Shown here one piece after another: positions 16,069 through 24,970 of a DNA stretch of 64,000 nucleotides. Where the stretch lies: the NCBI GenBank assembly GCA_947488935.1, contig CANLBN010000001.1, positions 434,001 to 498,000 on the forward strand, in the 5' to 3' direction. Source of the stretch: an uncultured Pseudomonadales bacterium (GTDB lineage: Bacteria; Pseudomonadota; Gammaproteobacteria; Pseudomonadales; Cellvibrionaceae). How positions within the stretch are numbered: the first letter of the stretch is position 1; the number at the start of each line of letters is the position of its first letter. The notes beneath the pieces were generated by a model. That model saw nothing but the letters and a program-made list of their open reading frames with translations. It was not told the origin of the DNA and ran no database searches. A program made the position numbers and the translations under genes.

Positions 16069-17403
16069 TTAATGCTGCCAATGTTCTAGCTCTTTACCTA
16101 ACCTTGGGGCAACCCCTCGCCATTCCAAGTCTTTAAGCTCAATAGATTCTGCACTAATTAGACGACAAAATTCTACCTCTGTCATCGATATAGACAGCTC
16201 GTATTGACCTTCATCGGTAAAAGCCTCTTGGTCCACCACCGACAACTCATAAAGCTTTCCGCGCAAACGCCCCATTTCGCTGTTTAATAGCAACTGCCCT
16301 GAGACCATTTTTTGCCCTAAACATTCACTCAAAGCTTGTAATAGTAGGTCAAGCCCTAAGCCTGACTGAGCTGATAACCAAACGGCTATTGGCTGGCCTG
16401 CCTCGTCTCGATCTATACGAGGTTGCTGGTCAGGCAATAGGTCGAGTTTGTTATACACCTTTAATTGCGGCAACTCACCTGCGTTTATTTCATCGAGCAC
16501 TATCTCGACCTGCTCGATATTCGTTTGACGATCATCCGCTGCTACATCAATCACATGTAGCAGCAAATTTGAATGAGCAGCCTCTTCCAGTGTTGCCCTA
16601 AAGGCCTCAACTAGGCGATGAGGCAAATGGCTAATAAAACCAACGGTATCGGCAAGTACTGTAGGACCAATATTGGCTAACTCTATTCTTCGCATGGTGG
16701 GGTCGAGAGTTGCAAAGAGTTGATCCTCTACATAAACATCCGCATTGGTTAGGCGATTAAACAATGTCGACTTACCTGCGTTGGTATAGCCTACTAAAGA
16801 GACTGTAGGGGTCGATGCACGCACTCTAGAGCGGCGACCCTGATCGCGCTGTTTGCGGACTTTTTCGAGACGAGACTCAATGGACTTAATGCGAACACTG
16901 AGCAAGCGCCTGTCGGTTTCTAGTTGGGTCTCACCCGGGCCACGCATACCAATGCCGCCCTTTTGGCGCTCCAAATGTGTCCAACCTCTAATGAGGCGTG
17001 TTGACATGTGGTGCAATTGCGCAAGCTCAACCTGTAGCTTACCTTCATGGGTGCGCGCACGCTGGGCAAAAATATCGAGAATTAAACCTGTTCTATCAAG
17101 CACCCGACACTCTAGCGTTTTTTCGAGGTTACGCTCTTGGCTAGGTGAAAGTGTATGATTGAATATAACGAGTTGCGCACTGTGTAGGCGCACGAGCTCT
17201 TGTAGCTCTTCGACTTTGCCTGTACCGACAAAATATTTGGCATCTGGACGAGCACGCTGTCCCGTCACTAATTCGACAGGGTCGCCCCCTGCAGATAGTA
17301 CAAGTTCTTCGAACTCACGAGGATCGTCAGAAGTATGGGAATGCGATAAATCAAGGTGAACTAATATCGCTAGTTCACCTGATTCAGGGCGATCAAAGAA
17401 CAA
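16069..17403 (-). CDS. hflX: GTPase HflX
   Basis: Ribosome-associated GTPase that splits stalled 70S ribosomes under stress. 444 aa. The N-terminal HflX domain (1-200) contains KYFVGTGKVEEL and GPGETQLETDRR. The G domain (about 205-375) shows the P-loop GYTNAGKST, switch DTVGFISHLP, and NKLDLL. It is 44 bp downstream of hfq and probably cotranscribed from the miaA/hfq promoters. Confidence 0.96.
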   Translation of the reverse strand: MFFDRPESGELAILVHLDLSHSHTSDDPREFEELVLSAGGDPVELVTGQRARPDAKYFVGTGKVEELQELVRLHSAQLVIFNHTLSPSQERNLEKTLECRVLDRTGLILDIFAQRARTHEGKLQVELAQLHHMSTRLIRGWTHLERQKGGIGMRGPGETQLETDRRLLSVRIKSIESRLEKVRKQRDQGRRSRVRASTPTVSLVGYTNAGKSTLFNRLTNADVYVEDQLFATLDPTMRRIELANIGPTVLADTVGFISHLPHRLVEAFRATLEEAAHSNLLLHVIDVAADDRQTNIEQVEIVLDEINAGELPQLKVYNKLDLLPDQQPRIDRDEAGQPIAVWLSAQSGLGLDLLLQALSECLGQKMVSGQLLLNSEMGRLRGKLYELSVVDQEAFTDEGQYELSISMTEVEFCRLISAESIELKDLEWRGVAPRLGKELEHWQH

Positions 17404-17447
17404 TCATTGACCTCATAATAAACGTACGGTTGTTGCTAAAGAAGAAA

Positions 17448-17693
17448 TTACTCTCCATCCAATTCGTCGTCATTAACCAGCGGCACTCTAACTGCACGTG
17501 ATGGCACAACAGTAGAAATAGCATGTTTATAGACCATTTGACTGACTGTATTTTTTAGTAAAATAACAAACTGATCAAATGACTCTACTTGCCCTTGGAG
17601 TTTAATGCCATTAACCAAATAGATCGATACTGGAATACGCTCTTTACGTAAAACATTTAGGTAAGGGTCTTGTAAGTTTTGCCCTTTTGACAT
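17448..17693 (-). CDS. hfq: RNA chaperone Hfq
   Basis: 81-aa Sm-like protein that forms hexamers and pairs small RNAs with mRNAs. The Sm1 motif ([26 protein letters not shown], in parts: [14 protein letters not shown]) and Sm2 motif ([13 protein letters not shown]) are intact. The C-terminal tail ([14 protein letters not shown]) is short and acidic, shorter than in E. coli (102 aa) and close to the Pseudomonas form (82 aa). Confidence 0.97.
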   Translation of the reverse strand: MSKGQNLQDPYLNVLRKERIPVSIYLVNGIKLQGQVESFDQFVILLKNTVSQMVYKHAISTVVPSRAVRVPLVNDDELDGE

Positions 17694-17781
17694 AATACTC
17701 TCCTCATTAAATGATTATATAAACAACTAAAGATGCAAAAAGTTTAATAATATATGCATAAGCTGTTTTAATGTCTATCTA

Positions 17782-18762
17782 TTATATGTAGCTTGGAGGC
17801 AAAAAGCTCCGTATTAATTCAACTTTTTTTTGCATTAGTGATTCACTATTGTTTTTGTCGACAGACAAGCGTATTAAGTTTGGCCAATCACGCAGCCACG
17901 TTAGTTGACGCTTAGCAAGTTGACGAGTTGCAGCAACGCCTTTTTCCATCATCGTGTTGTGATCATACTCATCATCGAGGTATTGCCAAATTTGGCGATA
18001 ACCCACTGCTCGCATTGATGGGAGATCAAGATGGAGGTCTTTACGCTTGCGAAGCCCGACAACTTCCTCAATAAAGCCATTATCTATCATCAGGCTAAAT
18101 CTCTTAAATATACGCTCATGTAGTAGCGCGCGATCACTGGGTAGCAAGCCTAGACAAATAACATTAAAACGGTCTAAAAATTTAGGGCGGTTAACCTCTT
18201 GTTGTCGCAGACGGTATTGCGTCATTGTTGTACCACTACTGCGATAAACCTCTAGCGCTCTGGAGATCCTTTGTGAGTGATTGGGGTGTAGTTGCGCGGC
18301 ATAAGCTGGATCAACAACGCTTAGCTCGGCATGAAGTGCAGGCCAACCTTCTTTTTCGGCCTCCAAAGCTATCGCCTGACGAATAGCTGGATCTGTTGCT
18401 GGCATATCGGCGAGCCCATCGAGCAGCGATTTAAAATACATCATACTGCCACCGACCAAAATGGGAACCCTATTAGCATCGACAATACTGTTAATTTCGA
18501 TCTCGGCATCACGGCAAAAGTTTGCGGCCGAATAAGGCTCGGCAGGGTCACAAACATCGATGAGCCTATGGGGAAATTGCGCAAGCTCCTCGCGTGAAGG
18601 CTTGGCCGAACCAATATCTAAACCCTTATAAACCAAGGTGGAATCGACGCTGATAATATCAACGGGTAGTACCTTACTTAAGGCCATAGCAACATCGGTT
18701 TTGCCCGATGCAGTTGGGCCCATTAGCATAATTAACAAAGGCTTTTGAGAATCTATCGACAT
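17782..18762 (-). CDS. miaA: tRNA dimethylallyltransferase
   Basis: Adds a dimethylallyl group to A37 of tRNAs reading UNN codons. The P-loop is GPTASGKT (about residues 15-22), followed by DSTLVYKGLDIGSAKP and the LVGGSMMYFKSL substrate loop. The start at 18762 (MSIDSQKP) is closer to the family N-terminus than the ATG at 18783. Upstream lies dtd on the same strand rather than the usual mutL, so the canonical mutL-miaA pair has been broken in this genome. Confidence 0.95.
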   Translation of the reverse strand: MSIDSQKPLLIMLMGPTASGKTDVAMALSKVLPVDIISVDSTLVYKGLDIGSAKPSREELAQFPHRLIDVCDPAEPYSAANFCRDAEIEINSIVDANRVPILVGGSMMYFKSLLDGLADMPATDPAIRQAIALEAEKEGWPALHAELSVVDPAYAAQLHPNHSQRISRALEVYRSSGTTMTQYRLRQQEVNRPKFLDRFNVICLGLLPSDRALLHERIFKRFSLMIDNGFIEEVVGLRKRKDLHLDLPSMRAVGYRQIWQYLDDEYDHNTMMEKGVAATRQLAKRQLTWLRDWPNLIRLSVDKNNSESLMQKKVELIRSFLPPSYI

Positions 18763-18888
18763 AGTAAAAAGTACGCTCAGCAAGCGCTATTTGATGGCCA
18801 TTACTGGAAAAAAACAGAGTATACAGCAGTCTTACCGATCAATTGTTGGTATTAAAATACTATCTACATTAAATATGGGTTTAGGGGG

Positions 18889-19356
18889 TCAAGGGCTAAC
18901 CTCTAAGAGAAAAGTAACCGGGCCATCATTGATCAATGAGATCTGCATATCTGCACCAAAAATACCGCTGGCGATTTTATTGCGAGTAATATTGTCATCA
19001 CCACTACTCAAAAAATGCGCACGATCAAGACAGTGTTCATAAAGTGCTTTTGCGATATCTGGTTCAGCAGCTGACGAAAACCCTGGGCGAAGACCTTTTT
19101 TTGTATCAGCCGCCAAGGTAAATTGAGAAACAATGAGCAAACCACCGCCAATATCTTTAACGCTTAGGTTCATTTTTCCTTGGTCATCGCTAAATACTCG
19201 ATAATTAAATAGTTTGTCGAGTAGTTTATTGGCAGCCTCTTGGTTGTCATCTCGCTGCACACCTAGAAAGACGAGTAAGCCTTGGCCTATATCACCAACG
19301 ACTTTGCCATCAACACTGACATCAGCTCGCGAAACACGCTGTAATAATGCGCGCAT
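18889..19356 (-). CDS. dtd: D-aminoacyl-tRNA deacylase
   Basis: Hydrolyses D-amino acids (and glycine from tRNA-Ala) mischarged on tRNA. 155 aa from the ATG at 19356 ([11 protein letters not shown]), the family start; the six extra codons to 19374 would be read from the inverted repeat of a MITE. Active-site motifs SQFTLAAD (about residues 78-85) and NDGPVTF (about 138-144) are present. The MITE at 19363-19622 ends six bases before the start codon, so the native leader and ribosome site have been displaced. Before that insertion the gene was translationally coupled to the DsbA-family gene upstream. Confidence 0.94.
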   Translation of the reverse strand: MRALLQRVSRADVSVDGKVVGDIGQGLLVFLGVQRDDNQEAANKLLDKLFNYRVFSDDQGKMNLSVKDIGGGLLIVSQFTLAADTKKGLRPGFSSAAEPDIAKALYEHCLDRAHFLSSGDDNITRNKIASGIFGADMQISLINDGPVTFLLEVSP

Positions 19357-19362
19357 ACTAGG

Positions 19363-19622
19363 GCCTGTTAACACTAATGAAAAAGTGCCTACTGTCGTCT
19401 ATTTTTTTCTCTCGCAAGGCGTCAAGAGCAGTGTGTAGTGGTTCTACACATGCGATTGACAACACAGTGAGAGGAAAAAAGAGCCCAGCCCCAAAGGTTG
19501 TGCCTAAAAAAGCGTCACTCGTTGTTGCTCGTCGTTCATTTGGAATGACCAAACATCTCTCCTCGTGCCTAAATTGACGCTTTTTTAGGCCAACAGGCAC
19601 TCTTTCATTAGTGTTAACAGGC
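19363..19622. mobile_element. 260-bp MITE-like element with 27-bp terminal inverted repeats
   Basis: The left end (19363-19389) begins GCCTGTTAACACTAATGAAA, and the right end (19596-19622) is its inverse with one mismatch in 27 bases. The element is flanked by the 4-bp duplication TAGG (19359-19362 and 19623-19626). Inside are second perfect 16-bp inverted arms, GCCTAAAAAAGCGTCA (19502-19517) and its complement (19575-19590). No transposase is encoded; an 80-codon minus-strand frame spanning it is a by-product. The element sits exactly between the DsbA-family gene and dtd. Confidence 0.88.
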
Positions 19623-20257
19623 TAGGCCTCAAGGTAATTGCGAATAGCGTTTAGGGACACGTTAGCATCGTTGTAATCGATGGGAATACCCACAAACCTC
19701 TTATCGGTTTTAATCGCTAGGCTAGGAAAGCCAGAGACACCCACATTCATTGCTAACTCTTGGTAGGCATGCAGATTTTGCTCTAATAATTGCTGCACTT
19801 CGGCGCTTTTGAATACTTTTTCAAATTGGGTTTTATCGAGTCCGATATCTTCTGCGAGCGCAATCAACGTCGAGGCATCCGATGGGTTTTTCGCCTGTAG
19901 ATAATAGGCTTTTTGAATCGCCTCTATCATACCAAACTCCAGCGCAGGGTCGAGCTCGCAAGCTGCAATCACTGCACGACAAGAGGGGTAAGTTGAGCGC
20001 CTAGGTTTACAATCTGACCAAAAATCATAATTAAATTGCGTTCCAGGAATAACACTTTCGATATTTTGCCAATTTTGTTTAACAAATTGCTTAGTTGCCT
20101 CGGGCATTGGTACATCAGAGTCTGGCGCAAGCCCACCCAAGATGGTTTTAAGCTCAACAGACTCTGGCAAAGCTTCTCTTATGCTTTGCCATACAGGCCT
20201 AAAGCCCCAGCACCAACTACACATTGGATCATGAATATAAAAAAGCGTTGCACTCAT
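19622..20257 (-). CDS. DsbA-family (FrnE/2-hydroxychromene isomerase-like) thioredoxin-fold protein
   Basis: 211-aa cytoplasmic protein with no signal peptide. The N-terminus FYIHDPMCSWCWGFRPVW carries a C-x2-C motif (CSWC, residues 13-16), and the cis-proline loop GVSGFPSLAI is near residue 175. It belongs to the DsbA-family proteins that act as cytosolic oxidoreductases. The stop codon TAG is completed by the first base of the MITE end. Removing the element and one TAGG copy restores the same stop followed by one base and the dtd ATG. Confidence 0.85.
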   Translation of the reverse strand: MSATLFYIHDPMCSWCWGFRPVWQSIREALPESVELKTILGGLAPDSDVPMPEATKQFVKQNWQNIESVIPGTQFNYDFWSDCKPRRSTYPSCRAVIAACELDPALEFGMIEAIQKAYYLQAKNPSDASTLIALAEDIGLDKTQFEKVFKSAEVQQLLEQNLHAYQELAMNVGVSGFPSLAIKTDKRFVGIPIDYNDANVSLNAIRNYLEA

Positions 20258-20288
20258 ATGAGTTCCTTAAAACTGATCGATAAATTAT

Positions 20289-21236
20289 TTAAAAGGCAAT
20301 GGCCATTTCATCGGCCGCACGTATTAATGCATCCAAAATACCTGGATCGCGTGAAGAATGCCCGGCATCTCGTACAATCTGTAATCTGGCATCTGGCCAA
20401 GCACGCTGCAGCGCTACAGCATTATCAAGGGAGCAAACCATATCGTAGCGACCATGAATAATAACGGCTGGAATGCCATAAAGGCTTTTAATGTTCTCTA
20501 TAATCTGATTCTCTTTAATAAAGGAATCATTAACAAAATAATGCGCCTCTATACGTGCAAGAGAGAGCGCTAAATGGATATTAGAAAAAGTATCAACCAC
20601 ATCAGCATTTGGCTTTAATGTCGCGCAACGCCCTTCCCATATAGACCAATGCTTTGCAGCATTCATTTTAGCGAGCTCATTATCACCGGTTAATAACTGA
20701 TAATATGCCCGAATCATATCCCCACGCTGATCCGCCTCAATAGGCTCAATAAAATCCTCCCAGTAATCAGGGAAGACCTGGCTTGCACCGTATTGATAAA
20801 ACCAATTAAGGTCTTGTTGGCGGCACAAAAAGATCCCTCGCAGTATCATTCCTAATACGCGATCGGGGTGCTGCTGGGCATATAAAAGGGACAGTGTTGA
20901 CCCCCAAGAACCACCAAATAGGGCCCACTGGTCGATATTGTAATGCTCTCGAATGCGCTCAATATCGTCGATTAAGTCTTGGGTTGTATTATTGGTCAGC
21001 TCTGCATGCGGGGTTGAACGACCAGCACCGCGCTGATCAAATAAAATGATGCGATATTTTTCTGGATTAAAAAAACGCCGATCCTCGGCTGAACTCCCAG
21101 CACCTGGACCGCCATGTATAAACAGCACGGGTATCCCCTCTGGATCACCTGACTGCTCTACGTACAAAACATGACCATTACCAACGGGCAAGTCAGTTGT
21201 TTCATAAGGCTTGATAGACGGATATAAAGAATGCAT
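20289..21236 (-). CDS. pip: Prolyl aminopeptidase
   Basis: Serine peptidase (alpha/beta hydrolase, peptidase family S33) that removes N-terminal proline. Oxyanion motif HGGPGAGSS (about residues 42-50), nucleophile elbow GGSWGSTL (about 107-114), catalytic Asp in GRYDMVCS and His in DAGHSS near the C-terminus. The start at 21236 (MHSLYPS) is eight bases after AAGGAG; the ATG at 21242 is too close to it. It lies divergent to tag. Confidence 0.94.
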   Translation of the reverse strand: MHSLYPSIKPYETTDLPVGNGHVLYVEQSGDPEGIPVLFIHGGPGAGSSAEDRRFFNPEKYRIILFDQRGAGRSTPHAELTNNTTQDLIDDIERIREHYNIDQWALFGGSWGSTLSLLYAQQHPDRVLGMILRGIFLCRQQDLNWFYQYGASQVFPDYWEDFIEPIEADQRGDMIRAYYQLLTGDNELAKMNAAKHWSIWEGRCATLKPNADVVDTFSNIHLALSLARIEAHYFVNDSFIKENQIIENIKSLYGIPAVIIHGRYDMVCSLDNAVALQRAWPDARLQIVRDAGHSSRDPGILDALIRAADEMAIAF

Positions 21237-21372
21237 GATCATTACTCCTTAATCATCAAAGCAATACCTTAACGGGTAAAGGTTAAGGGTACAAGCCTGT
21301 TTCAACTACCCCAATACACTGTTTATAATCACCACTTTCACGCCTCCAAGAGACTACAATAAGGACAGCCCT

Positions 21373-21960
21373 ATGCAACAAGTAAAGAATCGATGTGACT
21401 GGTGCCAAGGCAGCGAGTTGTATCAAGATTACCATGACAATGAATGGGGTATCCCTGTATATGATGATCAAACACTTTTTGAATTTTTATTACTAGAGGG
21501 AGCACAGGCGGGCTTATCCTGGATTACTATTTTAAAAAAACGTGAGAATTACCGTTTAGCTTTTGATAACTTTGACCCACACAAAATGGCCAACTACAGC
21601 GAACAAAAACATCAAGAGCTTTTACAAAACCCTGGCATTATTCGCAATAAACTCAAGGTACACGCCTTTAGTAAAAACGCTAAGGCCTATTTAAAAATTA
21701 TTGAACAATATGGCAGTTTTAATGAATACATTTGGCAATTTGTTGATGGTAAACCCATAAAAAATAAATGGAAGTCGATGAGCGAGGTACCTGCAACGTC
21801 CACCGAATCAGAAATAATGAGTAAAACCTTAAAGAAAGCAGGATTTACTTTTGTAGGTCCAACCATCTGCTATGCCTTTATGCAGGCAACTGGTATGGTC
21901 AATGATCACTTAACTAGTTGTTTTTGTTATAAGAAATGTAAAAAACCAACAAATTCATAG
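21373..21960 (+). CDS. tag: DNA-3-methyladenine glycosylase I
   Basis: Excises 3-methyladenine from alkylated DNA, starting base-excision repair. 195 aa. The zinc-binding N-terminus (CDWC near residue 9) is followed by the diagnostic YHDNEWGIPVYDD and FEFLLLEGAQAGLSW motifs. C-terminal HLTSCFCYKKC completes the metal site. AAGGA stands seven bases before the start. Confidence 0.96.
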   Translation: MQQVKNRCDWCQGSELYQDYHDNEWGIPVYDDQTLFEFLLLEGAQAGLSWITILKKRENYRLAFDNFDPHKMANYSEQKHQELLQNPGIIRNKLKVHAFSKNAKAYLKIIEQYGSFNEYIWQFVDGKPIKNKWKSMSEVPATSTESEIMSKTLKKAGFTFVGPTICYAFMQATGMVNDHLTSCFCYKKCKKPTNS

Positions 21961-22208
21961 GCATAGCACATATTAATAAAAACTTTGTTAAATAAATTAT
22001 TGACCCTAGCTGCTAACAATGTTGGAATAGATCAATATTTAATAAAATACGCACAAGCAGTTCTTTTGCTATCAAGTAAAGTCGGATGTGCCCATTAATC
22101 ACAAGTACCGTGATATTTTTTAGGTAGCAGCCAGTGGACCAACCTCACAAGAATTACTATAAGCGGTGGTCGACATAAAAAACATAACTACGATACGGGA
22201 TCTGCACA
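21961..22208. other. Intergenic region without recognised feature
   Basis: 248 bp, AT-rich, between tag and the binding-protein gene. I see no strong hairpin, tRNA or known operator. It presumably holds the promoter of the 22209 gene. Confidence 0.5.
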
Positions 22209-22949
22209 ATGGTAAGATTTACGCTTTATATTGGCTTATTGTTGGCCATGCTCTCTACAATAAGTGTCACTCACGCCCAACAGACATACGAATTTGTAAG
22301 AATTAAGGGTTTGTCTGAACAAATTGTTGGAGAAAAGCTACTCACTGAGATTTATAAACGCGCCAATATTCCCATGAATATTACAGCAATGACCGGTAGT
22401 CGCGCCCTAGAAGAAGCCTCCAGCGGGCGCAAAGATGGTGAAACGCTACGTGTTTACACTCTAGGAGACAAATTCCCAAGCCTACTTCGTGTACCCACCC
22501 CCATTTCTGACTTAACTACACAATCTTTTGGTATTAAAAAGGCCGGTGTTGATATTGAAACCGTTGATGACCTTAAAAAATATTCGCTCGTCATTAATAG
22601 AGGCGTAAGACACACCTTAAATATTACACAAGGCTTAAAAAACGTTCACGTATTGCCTTCATCTAATTTATTTATTGAATTTTTAAGCCGTGGTCGCGCA
22701 GATTTAGGGCTAACAGGCCGCCTTAATGGCTTATCTTTAATTAAAGCCAGTGGCATCGATAATGTAGATATTGTTGGCAAGCCCCTAAAAGTGTTACCGC
22801 TTTATCACTATATACACGAGGATCATAAAGACCTTCTGCCAACTATCAGCAAGGTAGTTAAAGAGATGGTCGATAGCGGCGAGATGGCTCAGCTTCGCGC
22901 GAAGTTTGAACAAGAATATCTAGACTCGATTGAAACTATTCAACAATAA
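22209..22949 (+). CDS. Periplasmic solute-binding protein, SBP family 3-like
   Basis: 246-aa protein with a signal peptide (residues 1-23, cleavage after THA) and a type II periplasmic binding fold of the amino-acid/polar-solute kind: LLTEIYKRANIPMNI in lobe 1, TQSFGIKKAG and VDDLKKYSLVINRG at the hinge, SRGRADLGLTG in lobe 2. No ABC permease or ATPase gene is adjacent. The next gene, 64 bp downstream, encodes a HAMP receptor-like membrane protein, so a sensing role is as likely as transport. The ligand is unknown. Confidence 0.82.
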   Translation: MVRFTLYIGLLLAMLSTISVTHAQQTYEFVRIKGLSEQIVGEKLLTEIYKRANIPMNITAMTGSRALEEASSGRKDGETLRVYTLGDKFPSLLRVPTPISDLTTQSFGIKKAGVDIETVDDLKKYSLVINRGVRHTLNITQGLKNVHVLPSSNLFIEFLSRGRADLGLTGRLNGLSLIKASGIDNVDIVGKPLKVLPLYHYIHEDHKDLLPTISKVVKEMVDSGEMAQLRAKFEQEYLDSIETIQQ

Positions 22950-23013
22950 CTTATAGTCAGTTTTATCTGCAAAGTTTATTTATCACTATTTACCTAAAAA
23001 AATAAGGTGCAAC

Positions 23014-23925
23014 ATGAACAACCTGAAAGACATCAAATGGTACGCAACTGTTAAAGTAAAAATGATTTCGCTACTGATTTTAACAATGACAGTAGTGACG
23101 ATTATTATGGGTGTAATCTCTTATAACTATATTAAAAATGTTGAGACTAATCGCTTGACCGAGTTTGCCAACGTAACAGCCGACCGTCTCGCTAGAGGGC
23201 TTGAAACCCCTATGTGGAATATCGATAGAGAACAAATCAGCGATCTATTAGCAACAGAGCTTGGTGAATCTACCATCATTGGTATTGTTGCCAATGACCA
23301 AGGTAGCCAAGGTATTATGTCTGCTAAAGGTCGCAGCCAAGGCAATCAAATCATTGACTCTAGTGGTCCATTTGACGCGAGCAGTATCCAAGTGACGCGC
23401 AATATTGTTCGAGAAGGCAATAATATTGGCTCACTAGAGCTTTATGTCACAAGAGATGAACTCAATGAACAGTTGTCTCAGTTCGCCCTCGGTATTATTG
23501 TTCTTGTGATCGTTCTAGCTATCGCTATCTTTATTATTATGAACATCTTACTAGGCAGTATTGTCATCAAGCCATTGATTAAACTCGCCGATACCGCAGA
23601 TGCTATCAGTTTGGGGCAGCTGGACCAAAGCTTTGAAATTGCCTCTAAAGATGAGATCGGATTCTTGGCAGATTCGTTCAAAAAAATGCAGGTCAGCCTA
23701 CGTATTGCAATGAAACGTATTTCTAAAAAACCGGAAGAACCTGCCCCCTCAGCTGCACAAAAATCTACTTTTGATGCGAACGTTATTCAAGCCTTTATCC
23801 AGCAAATTAAAAATGCGGGTAAATTCCCTTCTCTACCGAGTATTTTTAAAATCGCCTCAAAAGCGAATACTGTTCCCGACGATTTAGTTAAGGCTGCTTG
23901 GCAGGAATGGAAAAAACAAAATTAA
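23014..23925 (+). CDS. HAMP-domain membrane protein lacking an output domain
   Basis: 303 aa. TM1 at about residues 15-38 (VKMISLLILTMTVVTIIMGV), a periplasmic sensor region of about 120 residues, TM2 at about 158-184 (FALGIIVLVIVLAIAIF), then HAMP (185-238, IKPLIKLADTADAISLGQLDQ...DEIGFLADSFKKM). After HAMP comes a proline-rich linker and a short helical C-terminus of about 55 residues ending AAWQEWKKQN. There is no methyl-accepting, kinase, GGDEF or EAL domain. The gene stops before an intrinsic terminator. It is probably a receptor that acts through an unlinked partner, with the preceding binding protein as a candidate ligand-loader. Confidence 0.85.
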   Translation: MNNLKDIKWYATVKVKMISLLILTMTVVTIIMGVISYNYIKNVETNRLTEFANVTADRLARGLETPMWNIDREQISDLLATELGESTIIGIVANDQGSQGIMSAKGRSQGNQIIDSSGPFDASSIQVTRNIVREGNNIGSLELYVTRDELNEQLSQFALGIIVLVIVLAIAIFIIMNILLGSIVIKPLIKLADTADAISLGQLDQSFEIASKDEIGFLADSFKKMQVSLRIAMKRISKKPEEPAPSAAQKSTFDANVIQAFIQQIKNAGKFPSLPSIFKIASKANTVPDDLVKAAWQEWKKQN

Positions 23926-23948
23926 TCGACAAGATTCAAACGTCCCCC

Positions 23949-23980
23949 AATAAAAAGCCCTATTTATAGGGCTTTTTATT
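23949..23980 (+). terminator. Terminator after HAMP-protein gene
   Basis: AATAAAAAGCCCTA and TAGGGCTTTTTATT form a perfect 14-bp stem with a 4-base loop and a built-in T run, 23 bases after the stop codon. Confidence 0.93.
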
Positions 23981-24167
23981 GTCACTCTTTTATATAGCAC
24001 CCAATCAGTCGTTACTTAAACAATAATCACCCAGCATATGTGCCTCACTGATAAGCCGAGGTTCCTATAGCCAATGTCTCACATAATATTCAGCACTTAC
24101 CTACAGACTTTTTTGTAAGCCAGACACACAATTATTGACAGAATAATTACCAAGGAAGGGGATACAC

Positions 24168-24395
24168 ATGGAATGGATTTTTACGAATGACTCTATGCTT
24201 GAAGAGACAAATACTCAGTTCTGTATTGAACTCTTATCGGGTACTTGGAGCGAACCATTAGGGATTAAAGTAAGAGCGCCTAAAATAATGGCACATTCAG
24301 ACCAAACAAAATATTTACGGCTAGGCGTGCTCTATGCAAAAAAGTTTATGACTAACCGGCATAAATTCACCTCAGAGTACTCGGCTGCTTTATAA
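24168..24395 (+). CDS. Hypothetical protein, 75 aa
   Basis: Small soluble protein, MEWIFTNDSMLEETNTQF, with no recognised family. A strong Shine-Dalgarno sequence (GGAAGGGG, about seven bases from the ATG) argues that it is a real gene. The C-terminal half is basic and may be helical (LGVLYAKKFMTNRHKF). It stands alone between the terminator at 23949-23980 and a small membrane-protein gene 33 bp downstream. Confidence 0.6.
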   Translation: MEWIFTNDSMLEETNTQFCIELLSGTWSEPLGIKVRAPKIMAHSDQTKYLRLGVLYAKKFMTNRHKFTSEYSAAL

Positions 24396-24428
24396 TATTG
24401 GCTCTTCTCAGCGACTATAAGATATCTG

Positions 24429-24860
24429 ATGAAAGCGACTCCAGCTTACAAATACATTTTAGCGATCAAAATTATTGCATTAGCGCATATTGCCTTAGGG
24501 ATTTTCCTGCCATTTTTTGCGCAAATAGATAGTGTTGAAAAGTTACTTGTCAGTGAGGTGTTCAGTGGTATAGCACTATCTAGCGAAGCACATTCCCAGG
24601 CTGCTTATGTGATTTCTCTTTTTGGCCCTACCGTTGCCAGCTGGGGAATTTTGCTATTTATACTTATTCAGAATTATTCACAAACACCCACACACAGAAC
24701 TTGGCTAGGTTTAGTTGCTGCTATATTGGTTTGGTATATTGGAGATACAAGTTATTCGCTGCTTAACAATGTAAGCGCTGCTTTCTTTTTAAATACATTT
24801 GTGGTGCTTTGCCTACTCTTTCCGCTCTGGAAACTTCGCTCACTCGTTAGCTATAACTAA
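24429..24860 (+). CDS. Hypothetical four-helix membrane protein, 143 aa
   Basis: Four predicted transmembrane segments (about residues 8-28, 50-70, 75-100 and 110-132; motifs IIALAHIALGIFLPFF and LVAAILVWYIGDTSY). The family is not recognised. Its 3' end is 13 bases before the Pho box that precedes arsR, so it is not part of the ars operon. There is no clear Shine-Dalgarno sequence. Confidence 0.62.
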   Translation: MKATPAYKYILAIKIIALAHIALGIFLPFFAQIDSVEKLLVSEVFSGIALSSEAHSQAAYVISLFGPTVASWGILLFILIQNYSQTPTHRTWLGLVAAILVWYIGDTSYSLLNNVSAAFFLNTFVVLCLLFPLWKLRSLVSYN

Positions 24861-24872
24861 TATTTCACTTGT

Positions 24873-24890
24873 TCGTCATTAAACTGTCAT
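24873..24890 (+). promoter_or_regulatory. Pho box upstream of the ars operon
   Basis: TCGTCAT-TAAA-CTGTCAT fits the PhoB half-site pair CTGTCAT-N4-CTGTCAT, with 11-bp periodicity and two mismatches in the first half. A -10-like CATATT begins exactly ten bases downstream (24901), the same geometry as at phoB and pstS in this window. This suggests PhoB activation of arsRC-acr3. Confidence 0.7.
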
Positions 24891-24970
24891 AAAGTTTATG
24901 CATATTGAACATATTCGAAAAATCATATACATTAAATACATACAAAAATTCACATATAAAGACCACATAT

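Noticed and set aside
19358..19600. 80-codon minus-strand frame inside the MITE
   Set aside because: It lies wholly between the inverted ends, has no ribosome site and no transposase-like motif, and its sequence is dictated by the repeats.
24905..24970. Extended N-terminus of ArsR
   Set aside because: These 22 residues lie in the promoter region directly after the Pho box and do not resemble ArsR proteins; the ATG at 24971 fits the family.
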